Assembly (NCBI GenBank): GCA_021234155.1
Contig: JAJEKV010000064.1
Location: 5,832,001-5,896,000, forward strand
Source of the DNA: Isoetes taiwanensis
Taxonomy: Eukaryota > Streptophyta > Lycopodiopsida > Isoetales > Isoetaceae
Length of the DNA stretch: 64,000 bases
Reading direction: 5' to 3'
Translations under genes and position numbers: made by a program
The notes under the pieces: model-generated
What the model was told of the DNA's origin: nothing
Seen by the model: the letters and a program-made list of their open reading frames with translations, nothing else
Database searches by the model: none
Shown: piece after piece, positions 1 through 9,673 of the stretch
Layout of the letters: each line of letters opens with the position of its first letter
Position numbering within the stretch: position 1 is the stretch's first letter

Positions 1-9
1 CCAGAAGGC

Positions 10-604
10 TTTAGCAAGGTAAGACTTGTTAGGTTTTTATTTAGGCTTGGTGTCATGCAATTGGTGGCTAAGCTTTTTCCTTTGTATTTCATTTGAAGAA
101 GCAATGTTTCAAGTTTTTGTTATTTCATTTGAAAAAGAAATATTTCTTGTTTTTGTAATTCATTTTATTTAGCATTTTCTAGTTTGTTGGTATTTGGATT
201 TTAAAATATTTGTGGAATGGTGTGTACTTGACCATCTCTTATAGCAATCCCTCGCTCCCATTGATGGATGGGAATATTTTGGATATATGCTGATACATGC
301 TAGATATTCCTTGTAAACTGCCTAAACCTGTTGTTGCAAGATCAATAAAGTTTTGAAGTTTATTTAAGTTGGCTTTCTCTCTGCTCATATCCTATTGATA
401 ACTATAACACCACATGACATATGATTATCATTGCAGCTGTCATCGATACAACCTTTAGATGGCTTTAAGTGACAAGGTACCTTGCCCCATTGTTATGCAT
501 GGATGAATTCTTTCATTTGACTGTAGTAGAGGCACAACTTGGACTCACTATGTAAGCAATTTATATACAGATACCCAAATTTTTAGATACACTCGCCTGA
601 TATA
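10..604. repeat. Dispersed ~590 bp repeat, copy A (uninterrupted)
   Basis: This block is nearly identical to 8719-9673 once the solo LTR in that copy is removed. Homology starts at the shared TTTAGCAAGGTAAGACTTG and stops just after TACACTCGCCTGATAT. Copy A keeps a 17-base stretch near 243-259 that copy B lacks, and it holds a single TCATG (53-57) at the point where copy B was invaded. I see no coding potential and no terminal inverted repeats, so the element class is unknown. Confidence 0.85.
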
Positions 605-660
605 TATACATATTTCTTTTCCCTCATGATAAATGCCTCAGCATAGTTTTGACAAAGACT

Positions 661-808
661 TTATTCCCTCACCACGATTTTTTTTTCCGAAAACCCTTCG
701 TATGGGGGTTTTAACCTGGATAGTAATACGTTTGATGCGCCTCCTTTTTGGGTCTCATAGGCCGACTGGTCTCCATGGACGATAAAAACATTATTTATTC
801 TATATTAA
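661..808 (+). repeat. Hairpin-headed TATTC-tailed short repeat, copy 1
   Basis: This is one of six related copies in the window (others near 11668, 35884, 36881, 49709 and 62071). It has the shared core GGCCGACTGGTCTCCATGGA followed by CGATAAAAA and a T-rich tail containing TTATTC. The 5' part carries the family's AAAACCC/GGGGTTTT inverted repeats but is more diverged than the copy at 49709. It is probably a SINE or the 3' end of a non-LTR element. Confidence 0.6.
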
Positions 809-2039
809 TGTTAGAGAAACTCTCACTCACAAAAAGCATACAAACAAACACATTTATTGCACTTCCATTGGCATGCTATATCTCACACTCTTATAATACC
901 TACTATTAGTCTTATAAATGTACTCCCATAACTGGATTCTGCGATGCCATCATTTGCAAATGTAAATAGTAGATAAATTGTTTGCAAAAATCCACACAAT
1001 GCCAATGCTATGTAAATATTATGGAGAAATATTTATGTAAACATTCTAGTCTCGTAAGTGTCCATGGCATTTATTACTAGTCTCATCTTGATGTCTTCAA
1101 TCAAATAATATGCCACTTACATGCTAGAAGGTTGTCCCAAATTGTACAAGGCACTAGATAAATAAGAATAATGGTACAATTACCTCTGTTGCACATTTCT
1201 AAACAACATTTTTGTACTATGAAAGTTGTTTCTCAAGAAAGATCAAGCGTCATCATTAAAATTGATGTGTCTTCATTGATAGTATTGGTTGGCTTATAGC
1301 AAATAAGATTACCTTGGAAGTTAAAATTATCTTGTTGAAGCATGAAAGCTCGTTATTCTTCCTTTATTTGGCTTCTTTTCTATAGAAGTATTGGTTGGCC
1401 AATACTTAAATACGTTTTCCTGTAAGTGAAGCTTTCACAACGATACATACAATGTTGCTACTATACAATATTTGAAGAAGAAGAAGAAGAGATTTTAACG
1501 CCACGCCATTAAGGCAAAATCCCCATCTGACATGTGACACTTTTACAACACACCCAGATGGGTGCTGCCCCCACCACTTTACATTGCTGAAGTGGGTCCT
1601 TCCCCCACTAACTTTACATTGCATGGCCACTTTCACAACGAGGCGTTGACCTTGGGTATGGCAGTTTAACGTCTTACCACAGGACCATTGCTATTGTACA
1701 ACAAGGACAATGCTTCAATAAGCTCACATAAATCCTACACTTACAATACAATATTTCAATGCTCAATGTTGGAAGAGTCTCAAACCGTGGCTTGCTTGCC
1801 TTCTACCATCCAACTTCTACATATGTATAAAACTTGAAAGAGTTCAACAAGGTTGTCCATGCTTCATTGGAGAATTAATCTCATTTTCCAGCAATGTCTC
1901 TGTGCGCTAATTGTGTAAGAGGATTAATCATACAAACATAATGATTGTTCGTTGGAATGACATACCTAAGCTTTTGTGCTCGTTGAATGATAGACTTAAG
2001 CCCTTTGAGATGCATTTAACTATTACTAGTCAGTACCAG
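809..2039. other. Non-coding interval, nothing recognised
   Basis: The stretch is AT-rich with stop codons in all frames. A small cluster of GAA triplets lies near 1470-1490. No gene, RNA or element boundary can be supported. Confidence 0.5.
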
Positions 2040-2520
2040 TCAAACAATAAAAAGCCCTTATCATAGAGCATCTTAAATTTGAGAAGGAGTTGGAAGGTTA
2101 TCTTCCTCCAAGCTAATGGCTTTTATCTTCAGCTTTTAACACACTGCACGGGTTGATGGCTCGCACAAGCTTCTTGATGTTATCATTCAAGCCCTATATG
2201 TGACCTTCAGTTACCCGCATTTGCTAATATCTTGCACTAAATTGAAGTCTTATAAACTAAATGTACGTGGCTACGGTCCTCTTCCTTTGCTCAAGCCGAT
2301 AAAAGGATTGTATCTCGTGACACCTGTAAGATCTTAAATTTGCAAGGATTTTGGCTTAATCCATGTGCTTTTGAACAGCCTTTCCACTAAACTCTCGCAG
2401 CACCTTTGAGATTGGCCATTGCAAATTCTCCCTTGTCTTTGTCTTTCACCTCGTAAGTATTGCCCAATTCTTCATTGAGCCAGACTTTCCGTCCATTCCC
2501 AATCATCTGATGCCAGAGAA
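2040..2520 (-). pseudogene. Decayed Ty3/gypsy gag fragment
   Basis: On the minus strand, short open stretches in changing frames resemble the retrotransposon gag capsid domain. Near 2520-2390 the peptide reads like the start of the domain (GNGRKVWLNEELGNTYEV, later a WKG). Near 2330-2130 it reads FYRLEQRKRTVATYI, then GLNDNIKKLVRAINP and LKAEDK. That order (RL-Q--RTVAEY, then GL--DI, then LKAEDK) is typical of chromovirus gag. Several frameshifts and stops separate the pieces, so no protein can be made. No LTR or primer-binding site lies next to it. The identification is by pattern and the element boundaries are unknown. Confidence 0.5.
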
Positions 2521-4075
2521 TGGCTCTATCTTTCTCGCCTTCTAGACATTGCTCATTGTGTAGTGCCTACTTCCTTTTGATAGTCTACTTTCTTGGTGAT
2601 CTTATCTTTCCCATTCCCACCCGTGTCAACAATCTCAACCTCTTCCTTGCCTTGAAATATATTCTTCTTTGTGAAGCTGTTAGATGCATATATTTGATGA
2701 AGCATACATTTTCATTAAAGCTTTACCTTTCCTTACGATTAAAAGGTTTTTATTGGAGGGAACTATATGATGCAGGTTTTCCAAACTTCTATAAATTGTG
2801 TGATCTTGAAAAAGAGTCTCTTTACGTGGAAAATTGCATGAGTCTACCTTAGCTTTCAATTTAGCCCTTGTTTCAACTAATTTAAAAGCATTGTAATTGG
2901 AGGCAAAAGACTTCTTGCCGGAACAACAGGCACAAAAGACATAAGTAAAAAGGAAAAGCATTTACTGTAAGTTTCCTTTGTACAGAGACATACATATATA
3001 GTTTGAGAAATGAGAAAAGGCTTTTAGCCACAAAAATGATAGAGTGGAAGCCTTTCAGCTAACAATCTTCTTAGCTTTTGTACTCTAGAGATCATTTGTG
3101 ACATTTCCTACTGATGGATCGTTATGCTAGACTCTTTGAGCAGGGCCCTTGGTTGCAAATGGGATGGTAGGGTTTGTTTGCCCTCGGTCCTCGTTATATC
3201 ATGGAGCCCTTACTGCACACATTTCACGATGTTAACTTGTTATGAGCTCTTTCTTGTTTACTGTTTAATTCTTGCCAAATCAGCAATAATGTTTAATTCT
3301 TGGCCAAATAAGCAATAACAGGAAGAACAATTTATGATGCACAACAGATAACATGTAATTAACATGTATATTCCATATATTCATATATACAAAGATACAA
3401 CACTATAGTGCTAATGGAAGTCAGCTTCTGGGTGATCCTGCAAATTGTCCCGTTCCAACTCTTCAATCCAGGTTCATGAGAATGTTTATTAACAAGCCTC
3501 CTCTAAGACATGCAATGCCATTTTCTGCTTCACAAGAATGACGTGGTCAAACATTGTTTGGCAGTCTCATGTGTCATTAAAATACTGAAACCATGATCAC
3601 GAAGTTATATGGAATCCTCTCCATGGGATTTACTAACCAACCAAAATTAACCAAAATTAGAATGCGAAACGGCCAAACGTTGAGTCTCAAATGACAGTTT
3701 TGCGCAACTCATTACAGGTAAAAACCATAATGACCACGACTAATTCACCGTAGCTTGAAAGTTCAAAACCAAAGCCAAAGAGAAGTTTGCTCACTATGGC
3801 CATAAGCTCGTCAAGAAGCATTTATATACTCTCTTTTCTTTATGGATATCCTTTGTCCTTACCCACATCACATTTCATTTCAGCATCATCTATAAAGTCT
3901 ACACAATTAGTTTTATATTGTATCAATAGGCTATGGGTAAATAGCTCTATATCCAAAGGAACCTAAAATCCTTACATAAATCCGTTGCATGAATTTGTTA
4001 CATCTGAGAGAAATATTGTAGCCATAACTATCGCGGCACTCCTAAAATACTCCATCTGTGATGTACAGCTATGAG
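2521..4075. other. Non-coding interval with a short tandem duplication
   Basis: I see no gene. Around 3265-3317 a ~29 bp unit (TTTAATTCTTGCCAAATCAG, then CAATAA) is repeated in tandem with small differences. The longest open stretch (2520-2852, plus) has no recognisable protein features. Confidence 0.5.
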
Positions 4076-4180
4076 CACGATTTTTGGGTTGTCCCTAGAC
4101 TATTCATATGGGTTTTTGGCATATTCCAGGTATATGCAGGCATATGCCTAGAATTTGCTGAAAACCGGTCCAAACTGGCT
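4076..4180. repeat. Dispersed repeat, copy 1 (partner at 29941-30045)
   Basis: The interval shares TTTTTGGGTTGYCCCTA and, after variable sequence, a GGCATAT/CCAGGTATATGC/GGCATATGCCTAG block with 29941-30045. The block is made of imperfect inverted GCATAT words. The class is unknown. Confidence 0.5.
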
Positions 4181-4317
4181 GTTGCCAGTAAACTGTAAAC
4201 TGTTCAAACCGCCTAACCGGCATGAAGATTGATGCTGTGGAGTGCAAGGATCAAGCTTCTAGGTTTAATGCAAGCCGAAGCCCTAAAGACTGGATCTTCA
4301 TAGATGATCTTCTCTAC

Positions 4318-4690
4318 CATGGATCTGCATTCCAACAATCTTTATGGCACCATTTCTTCCCTTTCTTCTTTGAAATACAACCTAGATGTTGGGTATGTGG
4401 ACCTTTCGTATAATTTTTTCACTGGTCCATTCCTGCTGATCATGGATCCATCATAGAGCTGCAAACTCTAGATTTATCAAGAAATTTGTTATCACGGAGC
4501 ATTCTAGCACAGGTTTTGGGAAGCAAGAGTTTAAAGGTTTTCAATCTTTCTGCTAACAGATTGAGTGGTGTCATTGCACCTACTATTGGAGCATTGCTAA
4601 CTAAGTTGGATCTGAGTGCAAATATGCTTTTTGGGACTCTACCTAAAACACTAGAATACCCGTATATACATGAGACTGGTAAGCACGTAG
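4318..4690 (+). pseudogene. LRR receptor-like gene fragment
   Basis: The plus strand encodes several plant extracellular-type leucine-rich repeats. The first part (from 4318) reads LHSNNLYGTISSLSSL, then DLSYNFFTGPF. After a frameshift near 4430 it continues LQTLDLSRNLLS, SLKVFNLSANRLSGVIAP and LTKLDLSANMLFGTLPK. The LxxLxLSxNxLSGxIP spacing is that of plant LRR receptor kinases and receptor-like proteins. Only about four repeats remain. There is no signal peptide, transmembrane segment or kinase domain, and the reading frame is broken, so this is a gene fragment rather than a functional gene. No splice sites that would rescue the frame are evident. Confidence 0.7.
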
Positions 4691-4740
4691 AAGGCAATCC
4701 AGCCAGTAAACGTTTTCCTGTTCCAAAAGGCACCTATTAA

Positions 4741-5486
4741 ATACATCTGCAGTGACAGTTTTTATGGCAAATTGAACAATGCAAACCACATGAGGCTCAC
4801 CTGCTGTCCATTCTAGTAAGTCCTTTGCTCTAGCTCCAAGACAATTAATGCATCAGCGTCTGTTGGGCCATTCGCTTGTAAAACTTTAACTTCCTCCAAT
4901 GTAAAATCCACCTTCTCACCAGGAAAAAGGCAGCATAAGGCATTAGCAAGCTAGATTAACTTTTCCCTCTTTGCAGGTGAAAAAGGATGTCTAAATATCT
5001 TATTAGTTAAGGAGACGTGGTGACACGGCAGCCTATGCATCCACAGAGGACCATGTGATAAGACTTGGCATATACTTCTAGCTCAGTAGGATATTAATGA
5101 GTTAGTATGTTTATGTGCTGCTCTCCACGTCACCATTGCGACTATATTCAGAATGTACTTTACCAATTCCATCAATTTCCTCTTCTTTTTACCACCCCCT
5201 CTCTTTCTACGTTTTCTCGATTCTAGCTTAGATCACAGTTTTTGGTCAATAGGTTTACAGTGCTGTATGTATCTGACCTCATAGACGCTATGGGTCTTTG
5301 CTAGATGTTAATAGATCTTTCTTTCTTTACTATCATGTTTAACGCTCCTGCTACCATGACCCCTCAGGGAATGTTAGGTGCTGACCTAGATTGATCTTCA
5401 GACCAACCTGTTCAGACCTCCATGTTATCACATCTCAGTATTCCTAACTGTGTTAAGCACAAAACCTCCTACATAACATTCTTCAT
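4741..5486. other. Non-coding interval
   Basis: No gene or repeat can be supported here. A pyrimidine-rich run lies near 5175-5225. Confidence 0.4.
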
Positions 5487-6290
5487 TTATGATGTAAGCA
5501 TGATTTTGCTTCCAAGTCCCAAATGGGCTGCTCTTGCACATGCAGAGAGCGCATAACCAAATGCCAAACTATCTGGCTTTTGACCTTCCTTCTGCATTTC
5601 ATGAAGAAGCAATTGAGCCTGTAGCATTAGCATTGATGACAATTTGCTGCAATAATCACATTCCAAACAATTATTTTCCTCGCAGATGCTTGATGGAATA
5701 GGGTGCAAGCATCTTGAATCCCCCCATGGTTAGTATACAAGCTAAACAATCTTGTCCGTAGCCACTTGCAATTGTCTGAGCTTGAAATGATTTTAGCTTT
5801 CCTAATGATTCTCCATCGTCACACACATCAAGAATGGCTAGAAAAAGAACTTTGTTGGACATTATGCCGTCCCTGCTGGATCTGTGGAAGAGTTATGTTG
5901 GACAAATGCTACAATAACTGCAGTCTATGAAATGATATCATGGGCAGGCAAACTACTGAATACCAGGAGAGATTCTTTCGAACTCCCATGTGTACCATAC
6001 ATATCGACGAGAGTTTCAAAGACCCAAATCTGAAATTTATTCAGTTCTCAATATCTGAGCGTGTATAGCAAACATTCTAGCGCATTTCAGCATGCTCCAT
6101 AGCAAACATTTTAGCACACGCATTAGCAACAATAGTAAATGTTACCTGGCTTAACCTGATATTGTGTCTTCATGCATTCTCCAGAAAGCCTTAAGGACTT
6201 CCTTTCCATTTCCAAACTTTGCAATACCAGAAATAACTGAATTCCACGCAACTGAGTCCCTCTCAATCATTTTGTCAAACTCCTGCTAAC
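5487..6290 (-). pseudogene. Decayed PPR (pentatricopeptide repeat) gene fragment, PLS type
   Basis: On the minus strand the recognisable order is: near 6285-6160, EFDKMIERDSVAWNSVISG followed by KFGNGKEVLKAFWRM; near 6000-5880, YGTHGSSKESLLVFSSLPAH with VAFVQH; from 5862, NKVLFLAILDVC, then AQTIASGYGQD; and from 5600, LLHEMQKEGQKPDSLAFGYA, then LSACARAAHLGLG. These match successive P, L and S motifs of plant organelle RNA-binding PPR proteins (VSWNAMISG, PNxVTFLSxLxAC). The pieces lie in different frames with stops between them and no full repeat series, start or C-terminal E/DYW domain, so it is a pseudogene. Family members act in mitochondria or chloroplasts in RNA editing and processing. 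Confidence 0.75.
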
Positions 6291-6790
6291 CATGATGTAA
6301 GCTCCTCATTTAACATACATGCCCATCTTTGGCATATCTTCCGATCAATATTAGCACACACGATTAACAATTCTCGTAAATACATGCCAGGCATGATCTG
6401 TATCATAGGCTGGCAAAGAATGTGATAGGTTTTAGAAATGATCAGATGGGCATGACTTACAAATGATCAGAGGCTTACAAAAAATGTGATATGTTTCTTT
6501 AGAAATGAAATGCATATTTCTGTGATTTTTACCTCATCAACTGCAGTTTCTCAAAGAGCTGGACTTCTGCACGAACGACGGACCTGCCAGAACACGCCAT
6601 ACATAATGAAAATGGTCGCAGGCGAAATACGAACGAACATGAAGAACAAACATCAAGAGTAAACGGAGACAAAGTGGGCGTAAAAATGGCCAAGATGGGC
6701 GAAGCGAGGGTTTTTTTGGGAAACACGTGTTTACAAATTTCTTGGTCCGAACTATCATAAATCGTGATGTCTACTAAGGCGATTCCATTA

Positions 6791-6892
6791 GCGGCTATCT
6801 GGGCCTTCACTAAATGGAGACTAAGTGATTGTTAGTGGAATCTCAATCTAAGGCAAGGCGGCTATCTTTGCCTTCACTAAATGGAGACTAAG
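6791..6892. repeat. 35 bp direct repeat upstream of the small cysteine-rich locus
   Basis: The 35 bp unit GCGGCTATCT..GCCTTCACTAAATGG..AGACTAAG occurs at 6791-6825 and 6858-6892 with two differences, at a spacing of 67 bp. It lies just upstream of the TATA-like box at 6913, so it may be part of a promoter or simply a local duplication. Confidence 0.85.
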
Positions 6893-6912
6893 ACCAGGCC
6901 GCCATCTTCACC

Positions 6913-6920
6913 TATATATA
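6913..6920 (+). promoter_or_regulatory. Candidate TATA box
   Basis: TATATATA lies 59 bp before the first ATG at 6979. The intervening leader is A/C-rich (CAAACACAACACTCTCAAAT), which is typical of plant 5' leaders. The assignment is inferred from position and composition only. Confidence 0.45.
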
Positions 6921-6978
6921 CATGACATGCCTTGATGCAGCAAACACAACACTCTCAAATCAAGCACCAACAAGTAAA

Positions 6979-7343
6979 ATGGTATGCAAATTTGGATGTA
7001 CTACTATTCTTTGAATTCTCACACTCACAAGTTCTTCTTCTTCCTTTTTTGGCCCAGGCATCCTACAAAGTTCCTTTTTGGTTGTTGTGGCAATCTTTCT
7101 AGTCGCTCATGCATCCACCGCAGTTTCCATTACCATCATGGTCATAGCGAGGCAATAATTTATAAAGATCCAAACTGCTACAATGTTCTTAAAACCATTG
7201 AGTGTGCCGATCGATGTGTCAATTTTCATAAAACTGACGTTGCCTACAGGTTCAAGTTCAAGGGGAAGCCATTCAAGCTCTACTATGGTCCCAATTGTGG
7301 TGGCACGCCACAAGTCAACTGGAACGATATCGATTGCACCTAG
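6979..7343 (+). pseudogene. MiAMP1-like antimicrobial peptide locus with broken frame
   Basis: The C-terminal part (about 7155-7343) encodes a small cysteine-rich domain ending in a stop. It contains YKDPNCYNV, then ECADRC, then FKFKGKPFKLYYGPNCGG and NWNDIDC. The pattern x-G/D-P-N-C, C-x(1-3)-C, YxFxFxGxxxxLY and NCxG resembles the MiAMP1/plant beta-gamma-crystallin-like peptides of seed plants, ferns and mosses, which are secreted. It has five cysteines instead of six and stops early, before the family's usual last strand. A hydrophobic signal-peptide-like stretch (FLVVVAIFLVAHASTA, about 7075-7122) lies in a different frame. A short ASYKVPF stretch (7058-7078), which would join the ATG at 6979 if 6982-7057 (GT...AG) is an intron, lies in a third. 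Either two frameshifts have killed the gene or the gene model is more complex. The family assignment is by pattern and is moderate. Confidence 0.45.
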
Positions 7344-8718
7344 GTTTCCAATGCCAAGTCATATAAAGTCACATGCTAGATCTAGCAAGATGTCATGAAT
7401 AAAACTTGAGTATATGTGCCTCATATTGAATAAATAAATTATAAGTGACTTTATCTCATCCCATATACAATAGAATTTATGTTAGGGATAATGTGTCAGA
7501 GGAGGCAATTTTGCCTGGTAAGGGCCTGGCGAGCCCTAATAGCTTGACAGGTCTGAACCAAGTTTAAAGTGCCTTCTTCTAAGACATTTTCCCAAGTAAA
7601 GTTTAGCGGGGAGAAAATTTCATGCCACGAGGCATTGTTATTGACCACAAATTCAAGAAAATGTTGCCCTATCTCCTTTAACGTTGCAATACGTAAACAT
7701 TACGGGTTTTTAATCTAGGCATGTACGCTGCTTGGTTTCTAACTTTTCTTTTCATAATATCGTGATGTATTCAATAGCCTATCCATTTATAAGTTATAAA
7801 ACTACAGTTTTGTTTGCATATAGACCAATGATAGCTCAAGATAGTGTTACCTCGGATTTGATTATCTCAGTGCCAAAAAAAATCCTCGCTTCGGGATCCC
7901 TCGCCTGTCCCCCCATGGAGGCCATTTTCTTCCACCCGTTTTGTCGTGGTATATGAATAACAAAATTTTTGTCTGTTTACACTTGTTCATTGTAAATGCC
8001 TAAAACCTTGAACTGAAAATCATCAGAGGACCACCTTGAAATTTCGACTTTAAAAATCAAGGTGATTAGAGCAAAATTTCAAGGTGGTTAAAATTTCGTT
8101 CTCAAATTCAAGCAAGCTAACATTATAAGCCAATATGATCCTTTCTTAGAATTCACTAATGGACTCTTAGCACGTCAAGATGTAAATTTTTAGTTACAAA
8201 TCTTCTATATATCATCAGAGTATATCAAGATGCAGCAGAGCATGGACATATTTCTACATGACTTACATTAATTTGCTCCATTCTGAAGATAATTCATACT
8301 TTGCATAAATCTTGTTAAATTCTGATTGCGGCTCCAGAGCCAGAATGGAGACATCTTTAGTAAACACCATGCTGGATACTGTGGACTAGGATTGCCAAAT
8401 TCGAATGCTAAACTCCGGGATACTACACGCGATATCGTGGCAAGGGATTCCCAACTCAAAATCCACATATTTGGGAACCCCCAGTTAGCAGTCCCAAATG
8501 CGGGGAGCACAGGGTTGCTCTCCCTTGCCAAGGGATTGAAAAACTTTGATTGAAAATTGGAAGACCCCTCAAGTAAGGACCATCCATTTTGGCATTTTGA
8601 CTCCATTTCTAGCATCATCTATGCCATGTTGACCTCCCTTTAAATCACCTTGACCAAATTTTATTCCATCACCTAATTATCTCGTTTGGAAATTGAGAAG
8701 GGGAAGGGACAAGACACT
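7344..8718. other. Non-coding interval
   Basis: Possible 3' flank of the preceding locus, with AATAAA-like words near 7397 and 7430. An open stretch on the minus strand (8268-8618) has no recognisable family and compositional features of random sequence. No element boundaries were found. Confidence 0.4.
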
Positions 8719-9673
8719 TTTAGCAAGGTAAGACTTGTTAGGTTTTTATTTAGGCTTGGTGTCATGTGTGACGTTCCAGGTATTTATACGGTACATATAT
8801 ACTAAGTAGAGCCCTTGTTATGATGTATTATTTATGTTACCTTGTGCTTGTATTGTCATTTAATTGATGATGATGGATGGGCCATCCTTCGTGGTGGTAT
8901 ATTATTTTGAGCATGATTGTTGTATGCTAACATGTATGTATGCTTCCGCTGTATAGGATTTCCATAGAGGACGTGGGACGAATAACACCTCTGTGTTCCT
9001 CGACCGGACGTTTGGCCATCCCAAGTAGTCCGAGATAGACGGAGGGCCCTTCCATGGTGATGTAGTCGCCACGGGAGGGGATTCCCGTATTTATACAATG
9101 GGAGCATCGTATAGATTCAGGGAGCGTCACATCATGCAATTGGTGGCTAAGCTTTTTCCTTTGTATTTCATTTGAAGATGCAATGTTTCTTGTTTTTTGT
9201 TATTTCATTTCAAGAAGAAATATTTCTTGTTTTTGTAATTTATTTTATTTAGCATTTTCTGGTTTGTTGGTATTTGGATTTTAAAATATTTGTGGAATGG
9301 TGTGTACTTGGCTATCTCTTATCCCATTGATGGATGGGCATATTCTGGATATATGCTGATACATGCTAGATATTCCTTATAAACTGCCTAAACCTGTTGT
9401 TGCAAGATCAATGAAGTTTTAAAGTTTATTCAAATTGGCTTTCTCTCTGCTCATATCCTATTGGTAACTATAACACTACATGGCATATGATTATCATTGC
9501 AGCTATCATCGATACAACCTTTAGATGGCTTTAAGTGACAAGGTACCTTGCCCCATTGTTATGCATGGATGAATTCTTTCATTTGAGTGTAGTAGAGGCA
9601 CAACATGGACTCACTAAGATGTAAGCAATTTATATACCGATACCCAAATTTTTAGATACACTCGCCTGATATC
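8719..9673. repeat. Dispersed ~590 bp repeat, copy B (split by a solo LTR)
   Basis: The outer parts, 8719-8766 and 9132-9673, are collinear with 10-604. The copy is interrupted by the element at 8767-9131. It lacks a 17-base stretch present in copy A and differs by scattered substitutions. Both copies are in direct orientation 8.7 kb apart. Confidence 0.85.
8767..9131 (+). mobile_element. Solo LTR, 365 bp, with 5 bp TSD (TCATG)
   Basis: The segment begins TGTGACGTTCC and ends GGAGCGTCACA, with TG...CA ends and 7 bp inverted termini. It is flanked by TCATG at 8762-8766 and 9132-9136. The uninterrupted paralogue has one TCATG at 53-57, so insertion and target duplication can be read directly. 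No internal retroelement sequence is present, which fits a solo LTR left by LTR-LTR recombination. It shares its terminal sequence and an internal TATGCTTCCGCTGT word with the chromovirus LTR at 26376-27304, so the two belong to related families. Confidence 0.92.

Noticed and set aside
2520-2961. Overlapping open frames on both strands
   Set aside because: No signal peptide, domain or splice context is convincing, and the composition is that of random AT-rich DNA.
8268-8618. 116-codon minus-strand open frame
   Set aside because: No recognisable motif, no promoter-like context, and no similarity to any family I can name.
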